A model generated the notes under the pieces. That model ran no database searches. It saw only the letters and a program-made list of their open reading frames with translations, and was not told where the DNA came from. A DNA stretch of 64,000 nucleotides from Nocardia pneumoniae NBRC 100136. GTDB taxonomy: Bacteria > Actinomycetota > Actinomycetes > Mycobacteriales > Mycobacteriaceae. Every line of letters begins with the position of its first letter. Position 1 is the first letter of the stretch. Location: the NCBI RefSeq assembly GCF_000308755.1, contig NZ_BAGF01000040.1, positions 124,001 through 188,000 of the forward strand, read 5' to 3'. Both the position numbers and the translations under genes were made by a program. This document shows, piece after piece, positions 35,260 to 44,517 of the stretch.

Positions 35260-35593
35260 ACAGTTCGAAGCCGCCAACCCGCGGCGTGGGACGTCGCGCT
35301 CACAGCGGCCGCGTGCGTGCCGCGCGGGCGGTGCGCCAGTCACGGCGCGGCAAGACGACGCCCGGACACGATTTCTGAGGCATACTGCCAAGTTTTGTGT
35401 CCCGAGGGGGCACATGCGCTAACCACAGAGATCGACCTGCGGAAACCCGGCCACGGTGACATCCTGCGCGAGCAGATCGGGGCCGATGGCGGTGTCCCTG
35501 CGGCCCGGTCACTGCCCGATCGTCCGAATCCTCAGGTGCAGGTGGGTGTTCGGTAAACGACCATCCGCCGAACGCGGGCGCGGGAGCGCCTGG
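35260..35593 (+). other. Intergenic region, nothing supported
   Basis: The convergent space between the WD40 gene and the DUF6714 gene. No open frame has a ribosome site and family features, and no strong hairpin is seen. Confidence 0.5.
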
Positions 35594-36067
35594 CTAGGTC
35601 GCGGCGTTCGCGAGCTGCCGATAGAGCCGCGCCAGCTTCGCGGCGTCTTTGCGGTCGAATCCGATTCCCTCGTCGATCTCGCGGGACAGGAGCTCGATCC
35701 AATCCGCGATCGCCGCGTGCTGTGCGGGGCGCAGGCCGCGCAGGGTCGTCTCGTCGTCTCGTCGCGCACTGCCGAGAAAGCTGCTGAGATGGATCCAGAG
35801 TTCGAAGTCGTACGGTTCGATCAGCATCAGCTTCAGCACCGCCGGGAGATAGTACTCGACGGCCTGCGCGGTCATGTATGTGAAGTCTTCCATGTGCAGG
35901 CCGGGCAGAAAGCTCGAGCGGTCGATGTCCGCCCGCGAGCGGCCGTGAAAATGCGCGATGACGTACGGTGCGTCGATGCTCGGCGGTGCAAGTTCGTCCT
36001 CGGCGAGCGGCAGCGAGCCAGCGAACACCTGATCGATTCGGCGCGTGACCTCATCGCGACTGCTCAT
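35594..36067 (-). CDS. DUF6714 family protein
   Basis: 157 residues. VTRRIDQVFAGSLPL, PGLHMEDFTYMTAQAVEYYLPAVL (split here) and LRPAQHAAIADWIELL fit the DUF6714 pattern (helical, FLsPea.xYYLPaYL). Function unknown. The ATG at 36067 is chosen since a TAGCCT -10 lies nine bases upstream; a GTG at 36076 would sit at the edge of that hexamer. It converges with the conflict module and is not evidently part of it. Confidence 0.7.
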   Translation of the reverse strand: MSSRDEVTRRIDQVFAGSLPLAEDELAPPSIDAPYVIAHFHGRSRADIDRSSFLPGLHMEDFTYMTAQAVEYYLPAVLKLMLIEPYDFELWIHLSSFLGSARRDDETTLRGLRPAQHAAIADWIELLSREIDEGIGFDRKDAAKLARLYRQLANAAT

Positions 36068-36165
36068 GGCCGCCACAGGCTACCGCACCATTACTAGCAG
36101 GCCGGTTCGGAAAAGGGTCGTCTGCCGACCGTGCGAGGAATGGCAAAGCAGGGCGGCGGCCGTAG

Positions 36166-36933
36166 TCACGACGCGTTGACGAAGCACCCATCGACCAAGA
36201 CCGGCACGGCCTGACTGGTCTCTAGCTCGGTCGCGACAGCGACGTCAGCGCCGAACCCGCCCGCAGCCAGTTCACGGCCGGAAGCGCAGTCACTCACCAC
36301 TGCGCGAGCATCATCCACGGCGCCGTACCCCGCCGCAGCTGCCGATGCCTCCGGCGACAGCGCCCCGGCGCCGTGTTCGGCGAGCGCGGCGATCACTGCG
36401 GCGGCGCCGAGCCAGTCCTCGACCGCAGGCCGCAGCACGTCTCGACCCGGCCAGTGTTCGCCAGCGGCGATCACCGCGACGGGTTGCTCGACGGTTCCCC
36501 AGCCTTGCCCGGCAATCCAGCCCGCAACGGCGGAGGCGTTACGAAGGCATGCGGCGATCACCGGAATCCTGGTGACAGCAGCGGAAATAGCCGATCCATT
36601 CGGTGACGGCAGCACAAGCCGCGCCGGCGCGGGCGCGCGTCTGAGCGCGGCAGGAGACAGCGACCACGGCTGCTGCTCCGACACGGCCCGGCGGCCGACG
36701 GCCAGCTTCGCGTCGTGCTCGGCAGCGAATCCCACGGCGCTCCCGTCGCGCCACGGATACGGCAGAACTCGTGTTCCGGCCTCGACCGCCACCGAAACCG
36801 CTGTGGTGAACGACAAGACATCGACCACGACCAGCGCCGCGCACCGCGGACCGAGCGCCCGCGCGCCCGCCAACCCCCAATCGAATCGGACACCGGCCGG
36901 CGACTGCGTAGACCATTCCGGAAATTCCGACAC
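36166..36933 (-). CDS. ComB-like 2-phosphosulfolactate phosphatase family protein
   Basis: 255 residues. ALVVVDVLSFTTAVSVAVE, LVLPSPNGSAIS and IAAGEHWPGRDVLRPAVEDW match the ComB family, named for a coenzyme M biosynthetic phosphatase but found widely in bacteria that lack coenzyme M. No comA or comC is in the window, so the substrate is probably another phosphoester. The GTG at 36933 has GAGAGGGG eight bases upstream; the frame runs open far beyond but without a ribosome site. Confidence 0.85.
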   Translation of the reverse strand: MSEFPEWSTQSPAGVRFDWGLAGARALGPRCAALVVVDVLSFTTAVSVAVEAGTRVLPYPWRDGSAVGFAAEHDAKLAVGRRAVSEQQPWSLSPAALRRAPAPARLVLPSPNGSAISAAVTRIPVIAACLRNASAVAGWIAGQGWGTVEQPVAVIAAGEHWPGRDVLRPAVEDWLGAAAVIAALAEHGAGALSPEASAAAAGYGAVDDARAVVSDCASGRELAAGGFGADVAVATELETSQAVPVLVDGCFVNAS

Positions 36934-37099
36934 CTGTGCATCCCCTCTCTGCGCATCCGCTGCGGTCGCGGCCACGGCAGAACCAACATGCCAGAGACCA
37001 GGCGAGCACACACACTCGCTGCGGAATCCGGAGGGCAGCCCTGACGCCGTCCTGCTGGAACTCCTCACGGTCTTCTGAAGCGTTGGGGAAGACGATTGA

Positions 37100-37760
37100 T
37101 CAGCGATGGGTCGCGATGAGGCGTCGCAGTGCGGCGTGGGCGGGTGGACCCCATGTCGGCTTGCCACCGGGGCGGCCGTGGACCCCGGCGTCTGCGATGA
37201 AGATGCCGGCGAAGGCGCGCAGTACCGTGTATCCGCGGGCGCGCCGCAGGGTCGCCGCGTCCGGGGCCGGCTGGTAGGCGTCATGGAAGCGGTCGGCGGC
37301 ACCGTCGGGCAGCAGAATCCACGCGGCAGCGAGATCGAAAGCCGGATCGCCCGCGGAGAGGTCACCGAAGTCGATCACGCCGCAGATCGCACCATTCGCG
37401 GTGAGGACATGGGCCGGATGCAGGTCGCCGTGCAGCCACAGCGCCGGGCCAGCCCAATCGGGCGCGGCGATGGCGTCCTCCAAGACCGCGCGGACGGCAT
37501 CGGGATCGGGGATCAGCCCCAGCTCGGTGGCCACCGCCAGCTGCTCGGCGAACCTCTCGGAACAGCCAGCCAGCGGCCCTCCGCGGCCCCGGCCGATGGG
37601 CGCCTGCTCGGGGGCGGGTTGGTGCAGTGCCGTCAGGGAAGGCGGCCAAGGTGGTGGCAGCCTCCGCCGCCTGGGTGACGGGAGCTCGGTCGGCAGGCTC
37701 GCCTGGCACCCAGGTGGTGACGATCCACCGTCCCCACTTCCGGCCCCGGACCAGGCGAAG
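37100..37760 (-). pseudogene. Aminoglycoside phosphotransferase (APH) family, frameshifted and 5'-truncated
   Basis: The 3' two thirds encode a good APH domain: LWLHGDLHPAHVL (catalytic Asp in HGDLHP) and VIDFGDLSAGDPAFDLA (metal site). Upstream, GRWIVTTWVPGEPADRAPV then TTLAAF is the expected continuation, but in another frame. The switch occurs at a CCC run (37636-37638), where one extra base breaks the gene. An in-frame stop at 37761-37763 lies where another ~80 N-terminal residues should be, and they are absent. So both a frameshift and loss of the 5' end are seen. Confidence 0.75.
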
Positions 37761-38193
37761 TCAACGTCACTCCCGGTCCTGCGGTCACCACGGACTGCCC
37801 GGCGGAAACCCTGCACCCAGGCACCCCCTTCCACTGTGCAGAGGCCTGGCGTGACGCCTACGGCAAAGTCGTGGTGGCACGGACAGGACGCTCCGACTCC
37901 GCCGCGACTCCTGGTCACGGCGCATTCGGATGGATGCACGCACTCATCTACCACCACCTGGACTTCGACGCCATCGGAAAAATCGTCAACGTCTCGGTGA
38001 AAACCCCGATCGCCGGGCGTTTCGAGTACCAAGCGCTTTCAAGGTCAACGTCCAGCCCTACATCCGGGCCTTCGTACGGTGTTCGGCGCGTTCGATGCCG
38101 GTGGTGCTCATCGGTGGTAGCGCCGGGGCATGCCGCGTTCGGGTCAGCAGGTCGAGAAATCGGGCTGAACAGTCGGCCGGGGCAGAGCGGCGG
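37761..38193 (+). other. Scar region between APH pseudogene and sensor kinase
   Basis: No gene is supported. Open frames on both strands show biased composition but no start signal and no family. It probably holds the remains of deleted genes, together with the missing 5' end of the APH gene. Confidence 0.45.
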
Positions 38194-40509
38194 TCACACT
38201 TTGCCGCGTTCCGGCGGTGTTGGCTCGGCGGTCTGTGGGAGGTCCGCTACTGGGATCCGTGCGCTGATGGTCGTCCCTGTGCCTGTGGTGCTGAGGACCT
38301 CTAGGGTTCCGTCGAGCGCTTCGACCCGGTCTTTGAGTCCGATCAGGCCCGAGCCCGCGCCCATTGTGGCGCCGCCGATTCCGTTGTCCGTGATGCCGAG
38401 TTCGAGGTGGCTGTCGGTGAGGCCGGCGTGTAAGTGGATTTCCGTGGCGCGGGCGTACTTGGTGGTGTTGGTGAGGGCTTCGGCGACGACGTAATAGGCT
38501 GCTACTTCGACCGATTCGGGGAGACGGCGGGCCAGAGCGACATCGAGGCGTACGGGGGTTTGGGAGCGGCGGGCCAGGGCCTTGAGCGCGGGTGCGAGGC
38601 CACCGCGGGAGAGGATGGCGGGGTGGATGCCGCGGGACAGTTCTTGCAGATCGGTGTAGAGCTGGGAGAGGCCGTCGACCAGCTGGCCGAGTTGCCGGCG
38701 TAGGTCGGGGTTGTCGGGCGGGACCGCGGCTTCCGCGGCGCGTAGTTCGAGGCCCAGGGAGACGATGCGTTGCTGGGCTCCGTCGTGGAGATCGCGTTCG
38801 ATGCCGCGGCGGGCCTGGTCGGCGGCAGCGACGATGCGGGCGCGGGAGGCGGTAAGTGCCGCGCGGGTTTCGCTGTTGTAGATCGCGGTCGCGATCAGAT
38901 CGGCGAAATCAGTTGCCCGAATGCGATTTTCGGCGTTGACGGGCTCCGGCCGGGTGGCGGCGATGACGAGCGCGCCCCAGAGGCGGTTGTCCACCTCGAT
39001 CGGGACGCCAAGACCGGATCGCAGGCCGAGCCTGCGCAACCGGTCGGCTATCGGGCCTTCCGGGTCGTCGTAGTCCTCGACCTCGGCGGGTCGGCCGGTC
39101 TCGAAGACGCGCGTCGATACGTTGTTGCCGCCGAGCCGCAGTCGTTCGCCGACGGTCAGTTTGTCGCCGACCTCGTTGTGGTCGTACGCCGCGACGACGA
39201 GGCAGGAGTGTGGTGGTTCGTAGCGCACCACCGAGACGTGTTCGATGTCGAGGCTGTTCGCCAGCTCGGTGACCACGAGCGGGCACACATCCGCCGGATC
39301 GGCGCGCCGCGCGACCACCGTCGCCACGCGCCGCAGCGCCGTCTGCTGCCGTGCCAGTGCACTGGCCTTCGCGTGGCTGTGTTCCAGTTGCCGCTGGGCC
39401 TCTTGGAGCCGGTTCTGCTCCTGGCGACGCTCGGTCACATCTCGGGCGGTAGCGAACAGCGTGCCCTGGTCGCCCACGATGCTCCATTCCAGCCAACGCT
39501 CGGTGCCGTCGGCGCGCAGGCACCGAGCCTCCCATTGGGCGGTTGCGTCGTTGGCCAGGACGTCGGCGAGGACGCCTCGTGTCCTTGCGCGGTCGTCGGC
39601 ATGGATGAGGTCCGTCAGCGGCAAGTGCCGCAGCTGGTCGTCGTTGTAGCCGAGGACGTGCGTGAAGGCCGGATTGACCCTGCTGAATCCGGTGCCGTCG
39701 CCGATGCCCAGCAACTCCGAGGTCAGCGCGAAGAATCGCTCCAGTTCCTTGCGGCTGGATCGCAGTGCCAGGCTGAGCCGGTCGTGATCGCGCGCCGCGG
39801 ACAGCAGAGCCTCAAGCGACGGCACCATCCGCTGGACTCGTCGAATGCGCGCGGCCGACAGGGTCCGGGGGATCAGCAACGCCCCGACTGCTACCGCGCT
39901 GTCCCGCAACGGGACGACTTGATGCCGGTCGCTGTGCGTGTGCTCAGGGCATTCGGTGGTCAAGACCACACCCGGCGGCGGTAGCTCGAGCACCTGGGTG
40001 ATCCGTTCGCTTGCGGCCGCCAGCGCGCCTGGCAGGTCTACGGCACGCAGCACCAGGCGGGCCAGCTCCGCGGCCAGATCGGCTTCCCGGCGGCGCTGCT
40101 CGGATTCCCGGGCTCGCAGGCGCGCCTGCCCGACGAGCACATTGGTCACCACGCTGAGAATCAGGAACACCACGACCGCGGGCACCATCGCGCCACCGTC
40201 CTGCGCGCTGTGGAAATACACATACGCCACGGCGCTGGCCAGCGAGGCGCACAGCGCCAGCGGGAATCCCCAGCTGGCCGACACCACCATGACGCCGAAC
40301 AGGAAGATCGCGCCGAACGCCATATCGGGTGCCACGCGGCGAAGCTGTTGCACCACGATGATCTCCAGGGCGATGAGCGCCGCGGCCGTCAGCAGTCCCC
40401 ATAACGCAGGTGGCGCGGTGGGGCGCAGGACCAGTGCCAGTAGCCGTTCATGGGGCGGCGGCCGGCGATCGTCGGACCCCACCGGCGACCGGTGGTGGGA
40501 CCTCACCAT
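38194..40509 (-). CDS. Membrane sensor histidine kinase (DUF4118-PAS-GAF-HisKA_3-HATPase)
   Basis: 771 residues. N-terminal membrane helices (ALWGLLTAAALIALEIIVV, FGAIFLFGVMVVSASWGF) resemble DUF4118/KdpD-type segments. A PAS domain covers FSRVNPAFTHVLGYNDDQL to ATARDVTERRQEQ, and a GAF domain covers the part after RRADPADVCPLVV. The NarL-type dimer domain has IERDLHDGAQQRIV (His575), and the ATPase has ITDNGIGG and GSGLIGLKDRVEAL. The ATG at 40509 avoids a long frame that is antisense to the receiver gene. Confidence 0.9.
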   Translation of the reverse strand: MVRSHHRSPVGSDDRRPPPHERLLALVLRPTAPPALWGLLTAAALIALEIIVVQQLRRVAPDMAFGAIFLFGVMVVSASWGFPLALCASLASAVAYVYFHSAQDGGAMVPAVVVFLILSVVTNVLVGQARLRARESEQRRREADLAAELARLVLRAVDLPGALAAASERITQVLELPPPGVVLTTECPEHTHSDRHQVVPLRDSAVAVGALLIPRTLSAARIRRVQRMVPSLEALLSAARDHDRLSLALRSSRKELERFFALTSELLGIGDGTGFSRVNPAFTHVLGYNDDQLRHLPLTDLIHADDRARTRGVLADVLANDATAQWEARCLRADGTERWLEWSIVGDQGTLFATARDVTERRQEQNRLQEAQRQLEHSHAKASALARQQTALRRVATVVARRADPADVCPLVVTELANSLDIEHVSVVRYEPPHSCLVVAAYDHNEVGDKLTVGERLRLGGNNVSTRVFETGRPAEVEDYDDPEGPIADRLRRLGLRSGLGVPIEVDNRLWGALVIAATRPEPVNAENRIRATDFADLIATAIYNSETRAALTASRARIVAAADQARRGIERDLHDGAQQRIVSLGLELRAAEAAVPPDNPDLRRQLGQLVDGLSQLYTDLQELSRGIHPAILSRGGLAPALKALARRSQTPVRLDVALARRLPESVEVAAYYVVAEALTNTTKYARATEIHLHAGLTDSHLELGITDNGIGGATMGAGSGLIGLKDRVEALDGTLEVLSTTGTGTTISARIPVADLPQTAEPTPPERGKV

Positions 40510-40681
40510 GCTTCCCGTGAGAGCGGGAACATTCCGGCCGTACTGCACTGCATGGTCCGATAGTAGCGGTGTCTTTGCCTGGTCACGGCCCCGTTCATGC
40601 GGGGAAGTTCCAGGTAGCACCAATGCCCTGGCCGGCATGGATCTGCCATGCTCGAGGTATGAGCAGCTGGGATGTGGTGTT

Positions 40682-41056
40682 GTGCGCTGTCTGATCGTCG
40701 ACGACAGCGCCGATTTCCGCCGTGCCGCGCGGGACATGCTCGAACGCGGCGGATTCACCGTGGCCGCCGAGGCGTCCAACGGCGCGGACGCGCTGCGCCA
40801 CTGCCGGTCCACGCGGCCGGAGCTGGCCCTGGTGGATATCGATCTCGGCGGCGAAAGCGGCTTCGACGTCGCCGAACAGCTGCGTCGGACGGCGGAAGCG
40901 CCACCGGCGGTGATACTCATCTCCACGCACGCCGAACAGGATTTCGACGACATGATCGCCGAGAGTTCCGCGGTGGGTTTCCTGCCGAAGTTCGCGTTGT
41001 CCATCGAGGCGATCCAGCGCCTGCTCGGCCACGACGGCGAGTCCGCCGGACGGTGA
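40682..41056 (+). CDS. Single-domain response regulator (receiver only)
   Basis: 124 residues. VRCLIVDDSADFRRAARDML, LALVDIDLGGESGFDVAEQL (phospho-acceptor Asp) and VILISTHAEQDF are receiver motifs; the chain ends with no output domain. A GTG start at 40682 puts the domain at its usual N-terminus; an ATG at 40637 is possible. It is divergent from the kinase gene and ends one base from the LuxR-type gene, so it may act as a phosphate sink or as a partner of the same kinase. Confidence 0.8.
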   Translation: MRCLIVDDSADFRRAARDMLERGGFTVAAEASNGADALRHCRSTRPELALVDIDLGGESGFDVAEQLRRTAEAPPAVILISTHAEQDFDDMIAESSAVGFLPKFALSIEAIQRLLGHDGESAGR

Positions 41057-41713
41057 TCACGCGCAGGCGTCGAGGTACATGATCACCGCCCGCACCCGGC
41101 GGTGATCATCCGCGGTGTCGGGCAGCTCGAGTTTGGTCAGGATGCTGCGCACATGCTTTTCCACGGTGCCCTCCGTGATCCACAGCTGCCGCGCGATCCC
41201 TGCGTTCGACAGACCCTGAGCCATCAGGGTCAGCACTTCCCGTTCCCGGCTGCTCAATGCCGCCAGCGGGTCCTCCCGTCGCCGGGCGGCAACGAGTTCC
41301 TGGACCAGCGCGGGGTCGATGACCGACGCGCCGTGGGCGATGCGCTCCACCGTGTCGATGAACTCGGCGACATCGGTGACGCGGCTCTTGAGCAGGTAAC
41401 CAATGCCGCGACCACCGTTGAGCAGCTCGAGGGCATGATCGACATCGACGTGCGCGGACAGCAGCAGGATCGCGGTCTCGGGAGCCTCCGCTCGGATCGT
41501 GCGGGCCGCGTCCAGCCCCTCGCCGGTGTGCGTCGGCGGCATCCTGATATCGATGACAGCCAGTGCGGGCCGGTGCGACCGGACGACGGCCAGCAACTCC
41601 TCCGGATCCCCGGCTTGGCCGACGACCTCGAAACCCGACCGCGCCAGCAGACTGGCCAGCCCTTCGCGCAGCAGAACGTCGTCGTCTGCCACTACCACCT
41701 GCACCGCTGTCAT
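41057..41713 (-). CDS. NarL/LuxR-type response regulator
   Basis: 218 residues. The receiver has VVVADDDVLLREGL and LAVIDIRMPPTHTGEGLDAA (phospho-Asp); the output is a LuxR HTH with LSSREREVLTLMAQGLSNAG and LWITEGTVEKHVRSILTKL. GGGAGG lies five to six bases before the ATG at 41713. It is the natural partner of the HisKA_3 kinase at 38194, separated by the receiver-only gene on the opposite strand. It is transcribed away from the SDR operon that starts at 41954, so it might control that operon (inference). Confidence 0.9.
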   Translation of the reverse strand: MTAVQVVVADDDVLLREGLASLLARSGFEVVGQAGDPEELLAVVRSHRPALAVIDIRMPPTHTGEGLDAARTIRAEAPETAILLLSAHVDVDHALELLNGGRGIGYLLKSRVTDVAEFIDTVERIAHGASVIDPALVQELVAARRREDPLAALSSREREVLTLMAQGLSNAGIARQLWITEGTVEKHVRSILTKLELPDTADDHRRVRAVIMYLDACA

Positions 41714-41953
41714 CCGTTCCTCCCGGCGCCCGCATCGGGCCCTGCCACGATATTGCACCTGCCTCCTGGTCGGCCAGGTGATCCCGCATTGCAGCTAGCC
41801 GGTAGTGGCACCGCCGGAAAAGCCACCCCGAAGATGGCCGTCAGCGGTGACGACTCGCGCGCCCGGATCGGCGAGAGTTCTCTCATGCCGGAACAACCGA
41901 ACCAAGTTGCCCGGCAATCGACTACGGCACGCATCGCACCGGAGGAAACCACA

Positions 41954-42688
41954 ATGGCAACTGTCGGACGAGTCGCACTGGTCACCGGCGGGACGGGCGG
42001 TATCGGCGCACAGATCGTGTCCCGCCTGGCGCGGGACGGCTACTGGGTCGCGATCCACTACGCCGGGCAGCCGGCCCGCGCGGAGGAAGCGGCGGCGGCG
42101 ATCCGGGCCGCAGGCGGCCGTGCCATCGCGGTGGGCGGCGACATCGCCGACGAGGTACGGATGGCCGCGCTGTTCGACGAGGTGGCCGCCGAGTTCTCCG
42201 GCATCGACGTCGTGATCAACACCGCCGGGATCATGCTGCTCAGCCCGTTGGCCGAGCTCGACTTGGCCGATCTGGACCGCATGCACCGCGTCAATATCCG
42301 CGGGACGTTCGTGGTGTCGCAGCTGGCGGCTCGCACGCTGCGGCGCGGTGGTGCGCTCATCAACTTCTCCACCTCGGTCACCCGCTTGCAATTCCCGAAC
42401 TATTCGGCGTACGCCGCCAGCAAGGGCGCAGTCGAGGCCATGACGCTGGTGCTGGCCCGCGAACTGCGCGGCCGTGACATCACCGTGAACGCCGTCGCGC
42501 CCGGCCCCACGGCCACCCCGCTGTTCCTGGCCGGGAAGTCCGACGACGAGATCGCCGCATTGGCGCACGTGGCGCCGCTGGAGCGGATCGGCACTCCCGA
42601 CGACATCGCCGAGGCCGTGGCGTTTCTGGCCGGACCGGCGCGCTGGATCAACGGGCAGACGATCTTCACCAACGGCGGGGCCGCCTGA
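41954..42688 (+). CDS. SDR oxidoreductase, first gene of a six-gene operon
   Basis: 244 residues. VALVTGGTGGIGAQIVSRLA and DVVINTAGIMLLSPLAE, then YSAYAASKGAVEAM give the dinucleotide and active sites; the end HVAPLERIGTPDDIAEAV and WINGQTIFTNGG is usual for FabG-like SDRs. GGAGGAAACCACA precedes the ATG at 41954; an upstream ATG at 41885 is also in frame. Substrate unknown. Confidence 0.9.
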   Translation: MATVGRVALVTGGTGGIGAQIVSRLARDGYWVAIHYAGQPARAEEAAAAIRAAGGRAIAVGGDIADEVRMAALFDEVAAEFSGIDVVINTAGIMLLSPLAELDLADLDRMHRVNIRGTFVVSQLAARTLRRGGALINFSTSVTRLQFPNYSAYAASKGAVEAMTLVLARELRGRDITVNAVAPGPTATPLFLAGKSDDEIAALAHVAPLERIGTPDDIAEAVAFLAGPARWINGQTIFTNGGAA

Positions 42689-42745
42689 CCTCGCCCGCTC
42701 CCTCTTGCTCAGCACCTCCCATCCCCGAGAAAAAGGAAGAACATC

Positions 42746-43648
42746 ATGTCGGAAACACGAGTCGTCCTGGTCACCGGCGCATCGAGCGGATTCGGTGCGC
42801 TGGCAGCCCGCACGCTGGCCGGAAACGGTCACGCGGTGTACGCGGGTATGCGGGAGACCGCGGGCCGCAACGCGTCCAAGGTCGCGGAGTTGAAGGAATG
42901 GTCGGCCGAGCACGGCTTGGACATCCAGGGCATCGAAATGGATGTGCAGGACCAGCAGTCGGTCGATCACGCCGTCGCGGAGATCATCGCGACGCGCAAG
43001 ACCATCGACGTGGTGGTGCACAACGCGGGGCACATGGTGCTCGGCCCGACCGAGGCGTTCACTGTCGAGCAACTCGCCGAACTGTACGACGTGAATGTGC
43101 TCAGCACCCAGCGGGTGAACCGCGCGGTCCTCCCGCACCTGCGTCGGCAGCGTTCGGGGCTGCTGGTGTGGGTGGCCAGTTCCAGCACCCGGGGCGGTCA
43201 CCCGCCGTTCCTGGCGCCCTACTTCGCTGCCAAGGCAGGGATGGACGCGCTGGCGGAAAGCTATGCGGCCGAACTGATCCGGTTCGGCATCGACACCGCC
43301 ATCGTGGTCCCCGGCGCCTACACCTCCGGCACGAACCACTTCGCGCACGCGACGATGCCCGCCGACAAGGCCCGCGAGGCTGAGTACGACGAGTTGTACG
43401 GCGAGACCCGCGTCGCGCTCGACCGGCGGCTGGCCGAGATCGTGCCGCCGGGCAGCGATCCGCAGGCGGTGGCCGACGAGATCGCCCGGGTGATCGACCT
43501 TCCGTTCGGCGAGCGCCCGTTCCGCACGCACATCGACCCCAGCCGCGACGGCAGCGAGGTCGTCACCGCCGTCGCCAACCGGATCCGGCATGAGTTCTAC
43601 CACCGAGTCGGCATCGCGGACCTGCTGACCCACAACGACTCGCTGTAA
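42746..43648 (+). CDS. SDR oxidoreductase, second in operon
   Basis: 300 residues. VVLVTGASSGFGALAARTLA, DVVVHNAGHMVLGP and YFAAKAGMDALAESYA carry the cofactor and catalytic motifs; the NNAG motif is HNAG. The C-terminal extension (RPFRTHIDPSRDGSEVVTAV) is longer than in FabG-like SDRs and resembles the group acting on larger alcohols or aldehydes. It follows the first SDR by 57 bp. Confidence 0.9.
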   Translation: MSETRVVLVTGASSGFGALAARTLAGNGHAVYAGMRETAGRNASKVAELKEWSAEHGLDIQGIEMDVQDQQSVDHAVAEIIATRKTIDVVVHNAGHMVLGPTEAFTVEQLAELYDVNVLSTQRVNRAVLPHLRRQRSGLLVWVASSSTRGGHPPFLAPYFAAKAGMDALAESYAAELIRFGIDTAIVVPGAYTSGTNHFAHATMPADKAREAEYDELYGETRVALDRRLAEIVPPGSDPQAVADEIARVIDLPFGERPFRTHIDPSRDGSEVVTAVANRIRHEFYHRVGIADLLTHNDSL

Positions 43649-43678
43649 CCCGACCCTTTCGCACGAACGGCGAAAACC

Positions 43679-44500
43679 ATGCCCTACACCACTGTTCCCG
43701 ATGGAACCTCCCTCTACTACACCGACCAGGGCACCGGCCGCCCGGTGCTGCTCAGCCACGGCTGGCCGTTGTCCTCGGACGCCTGGCAGCTCGAACTGAA
43801 GGTGTTCGCCGACGCCGGATACCGCGTCATCGCCCACGACCGCCGCGGTCACGGGCGATCCGAGCACACGTACACCGGCAACGACATGGATACCTACGCC
43901 GCCGATCTCGCGGCCCTGGCTGACCACCTCGACCTGTCCGACCTCGTCGTGATCGGCCACTCCACCGGGGGCGGTGAAGTGGTGCGTTACGCGGCGCGCC
44001 ACGGCGCCGGCCGCGTCGCCAAGGTCGTCACCATCGGAGCGGTCACGCCGATCATGCTGCGGTCGGCGGACAATCCGGCGGGCACACCGATCGAGGACCT
44101 CGACGCCATCCGGGAAGGCGTCCTGCGCGACAGATCCCAGTTCTACCACGATCTTTCGGAACCGTTCTACGGCACCAACCGAGAGGGTTCGACGGCCTCG
44201 CAGGGCCTGCGCGACGACTTCTGGCGCCAAGGCATGGCCGTAGGACTGGCGGCCGCATACGACTGCGTGAAAGCGTTCTCGGAGACAGACCTCAGCGCGG
44301 ATCTGAAGGCGTTGACCGTCCCGGTTCTCATCGCGCATGGTGACGATGACCAGATCGTGCCGATCGACGCCACGGCACGACGGGCGATCGACCTGGTCGC
44401 GGACGGGCGGCTGCGGGTGTATCCCGGTGCGCCGCATGGGATTCACGGCGCCTATCAAGCCGCGCTGCACCGCGACATCCTCGCGTTCATCAGCGAATAG
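43679..44500 (+). CDS. Alpha/beta hydrolase, cofactor-free haloperoxidase/esterase type
   Basis: 273 residues. YYTDQGTGRPVLLSHGWPL, IAHDRRGHGRSE, GHSTGGGEVVRYAARHG (Ser in GHSTGG), HGDDDQIVP (Asp) and YPGAPHGIHG (His) complete the triad. Members are labelled non-haem chloroperoxidases or arylesterases; their real roles are often ester or lactone hydrolysis. It lies 30 bp after the second SDR and 17 bp before the third. Confidence 0.9.
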   Translation: MPYTTVPDGTSLYYTDQGTGRPVLLSHGWPLSSDAWQLELKVFADAGYRVIAHDRRGHGRSEHTYTGNDMDTYAADLAALADHLDLSDLVVIGHSTGGGEVVRYAARHGAGRVAKVVTIGAVTPIMLRSADNPAGTPIEDLDAIREGVLRDRSQFYHDLSEPFYGTNREGSTASQGLRDDFWRQGMAVGLAAAYDCVKAFSETDLSADLKALTVPVLIAHGDDDQIVPIDATARRAIDLVADGRLRVYPGAPHGIHGAYQAALHRDILAFISE

Positions 44501-44517
44501 CCGGACGGAGCAACGTC

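Noticed and set aside
36934..37365. N-terminal extension of the ComB-like gene
   Set aside because: The extension lacks ComB features and the GTG at 36933 has a strong ribosome site.
40510..41004. 165-residue extension of the histidine kinase
   Set aside because: It is antisense to the receiver gene, which has all receiver motifs; the kinase membrane domain begins after 40509.
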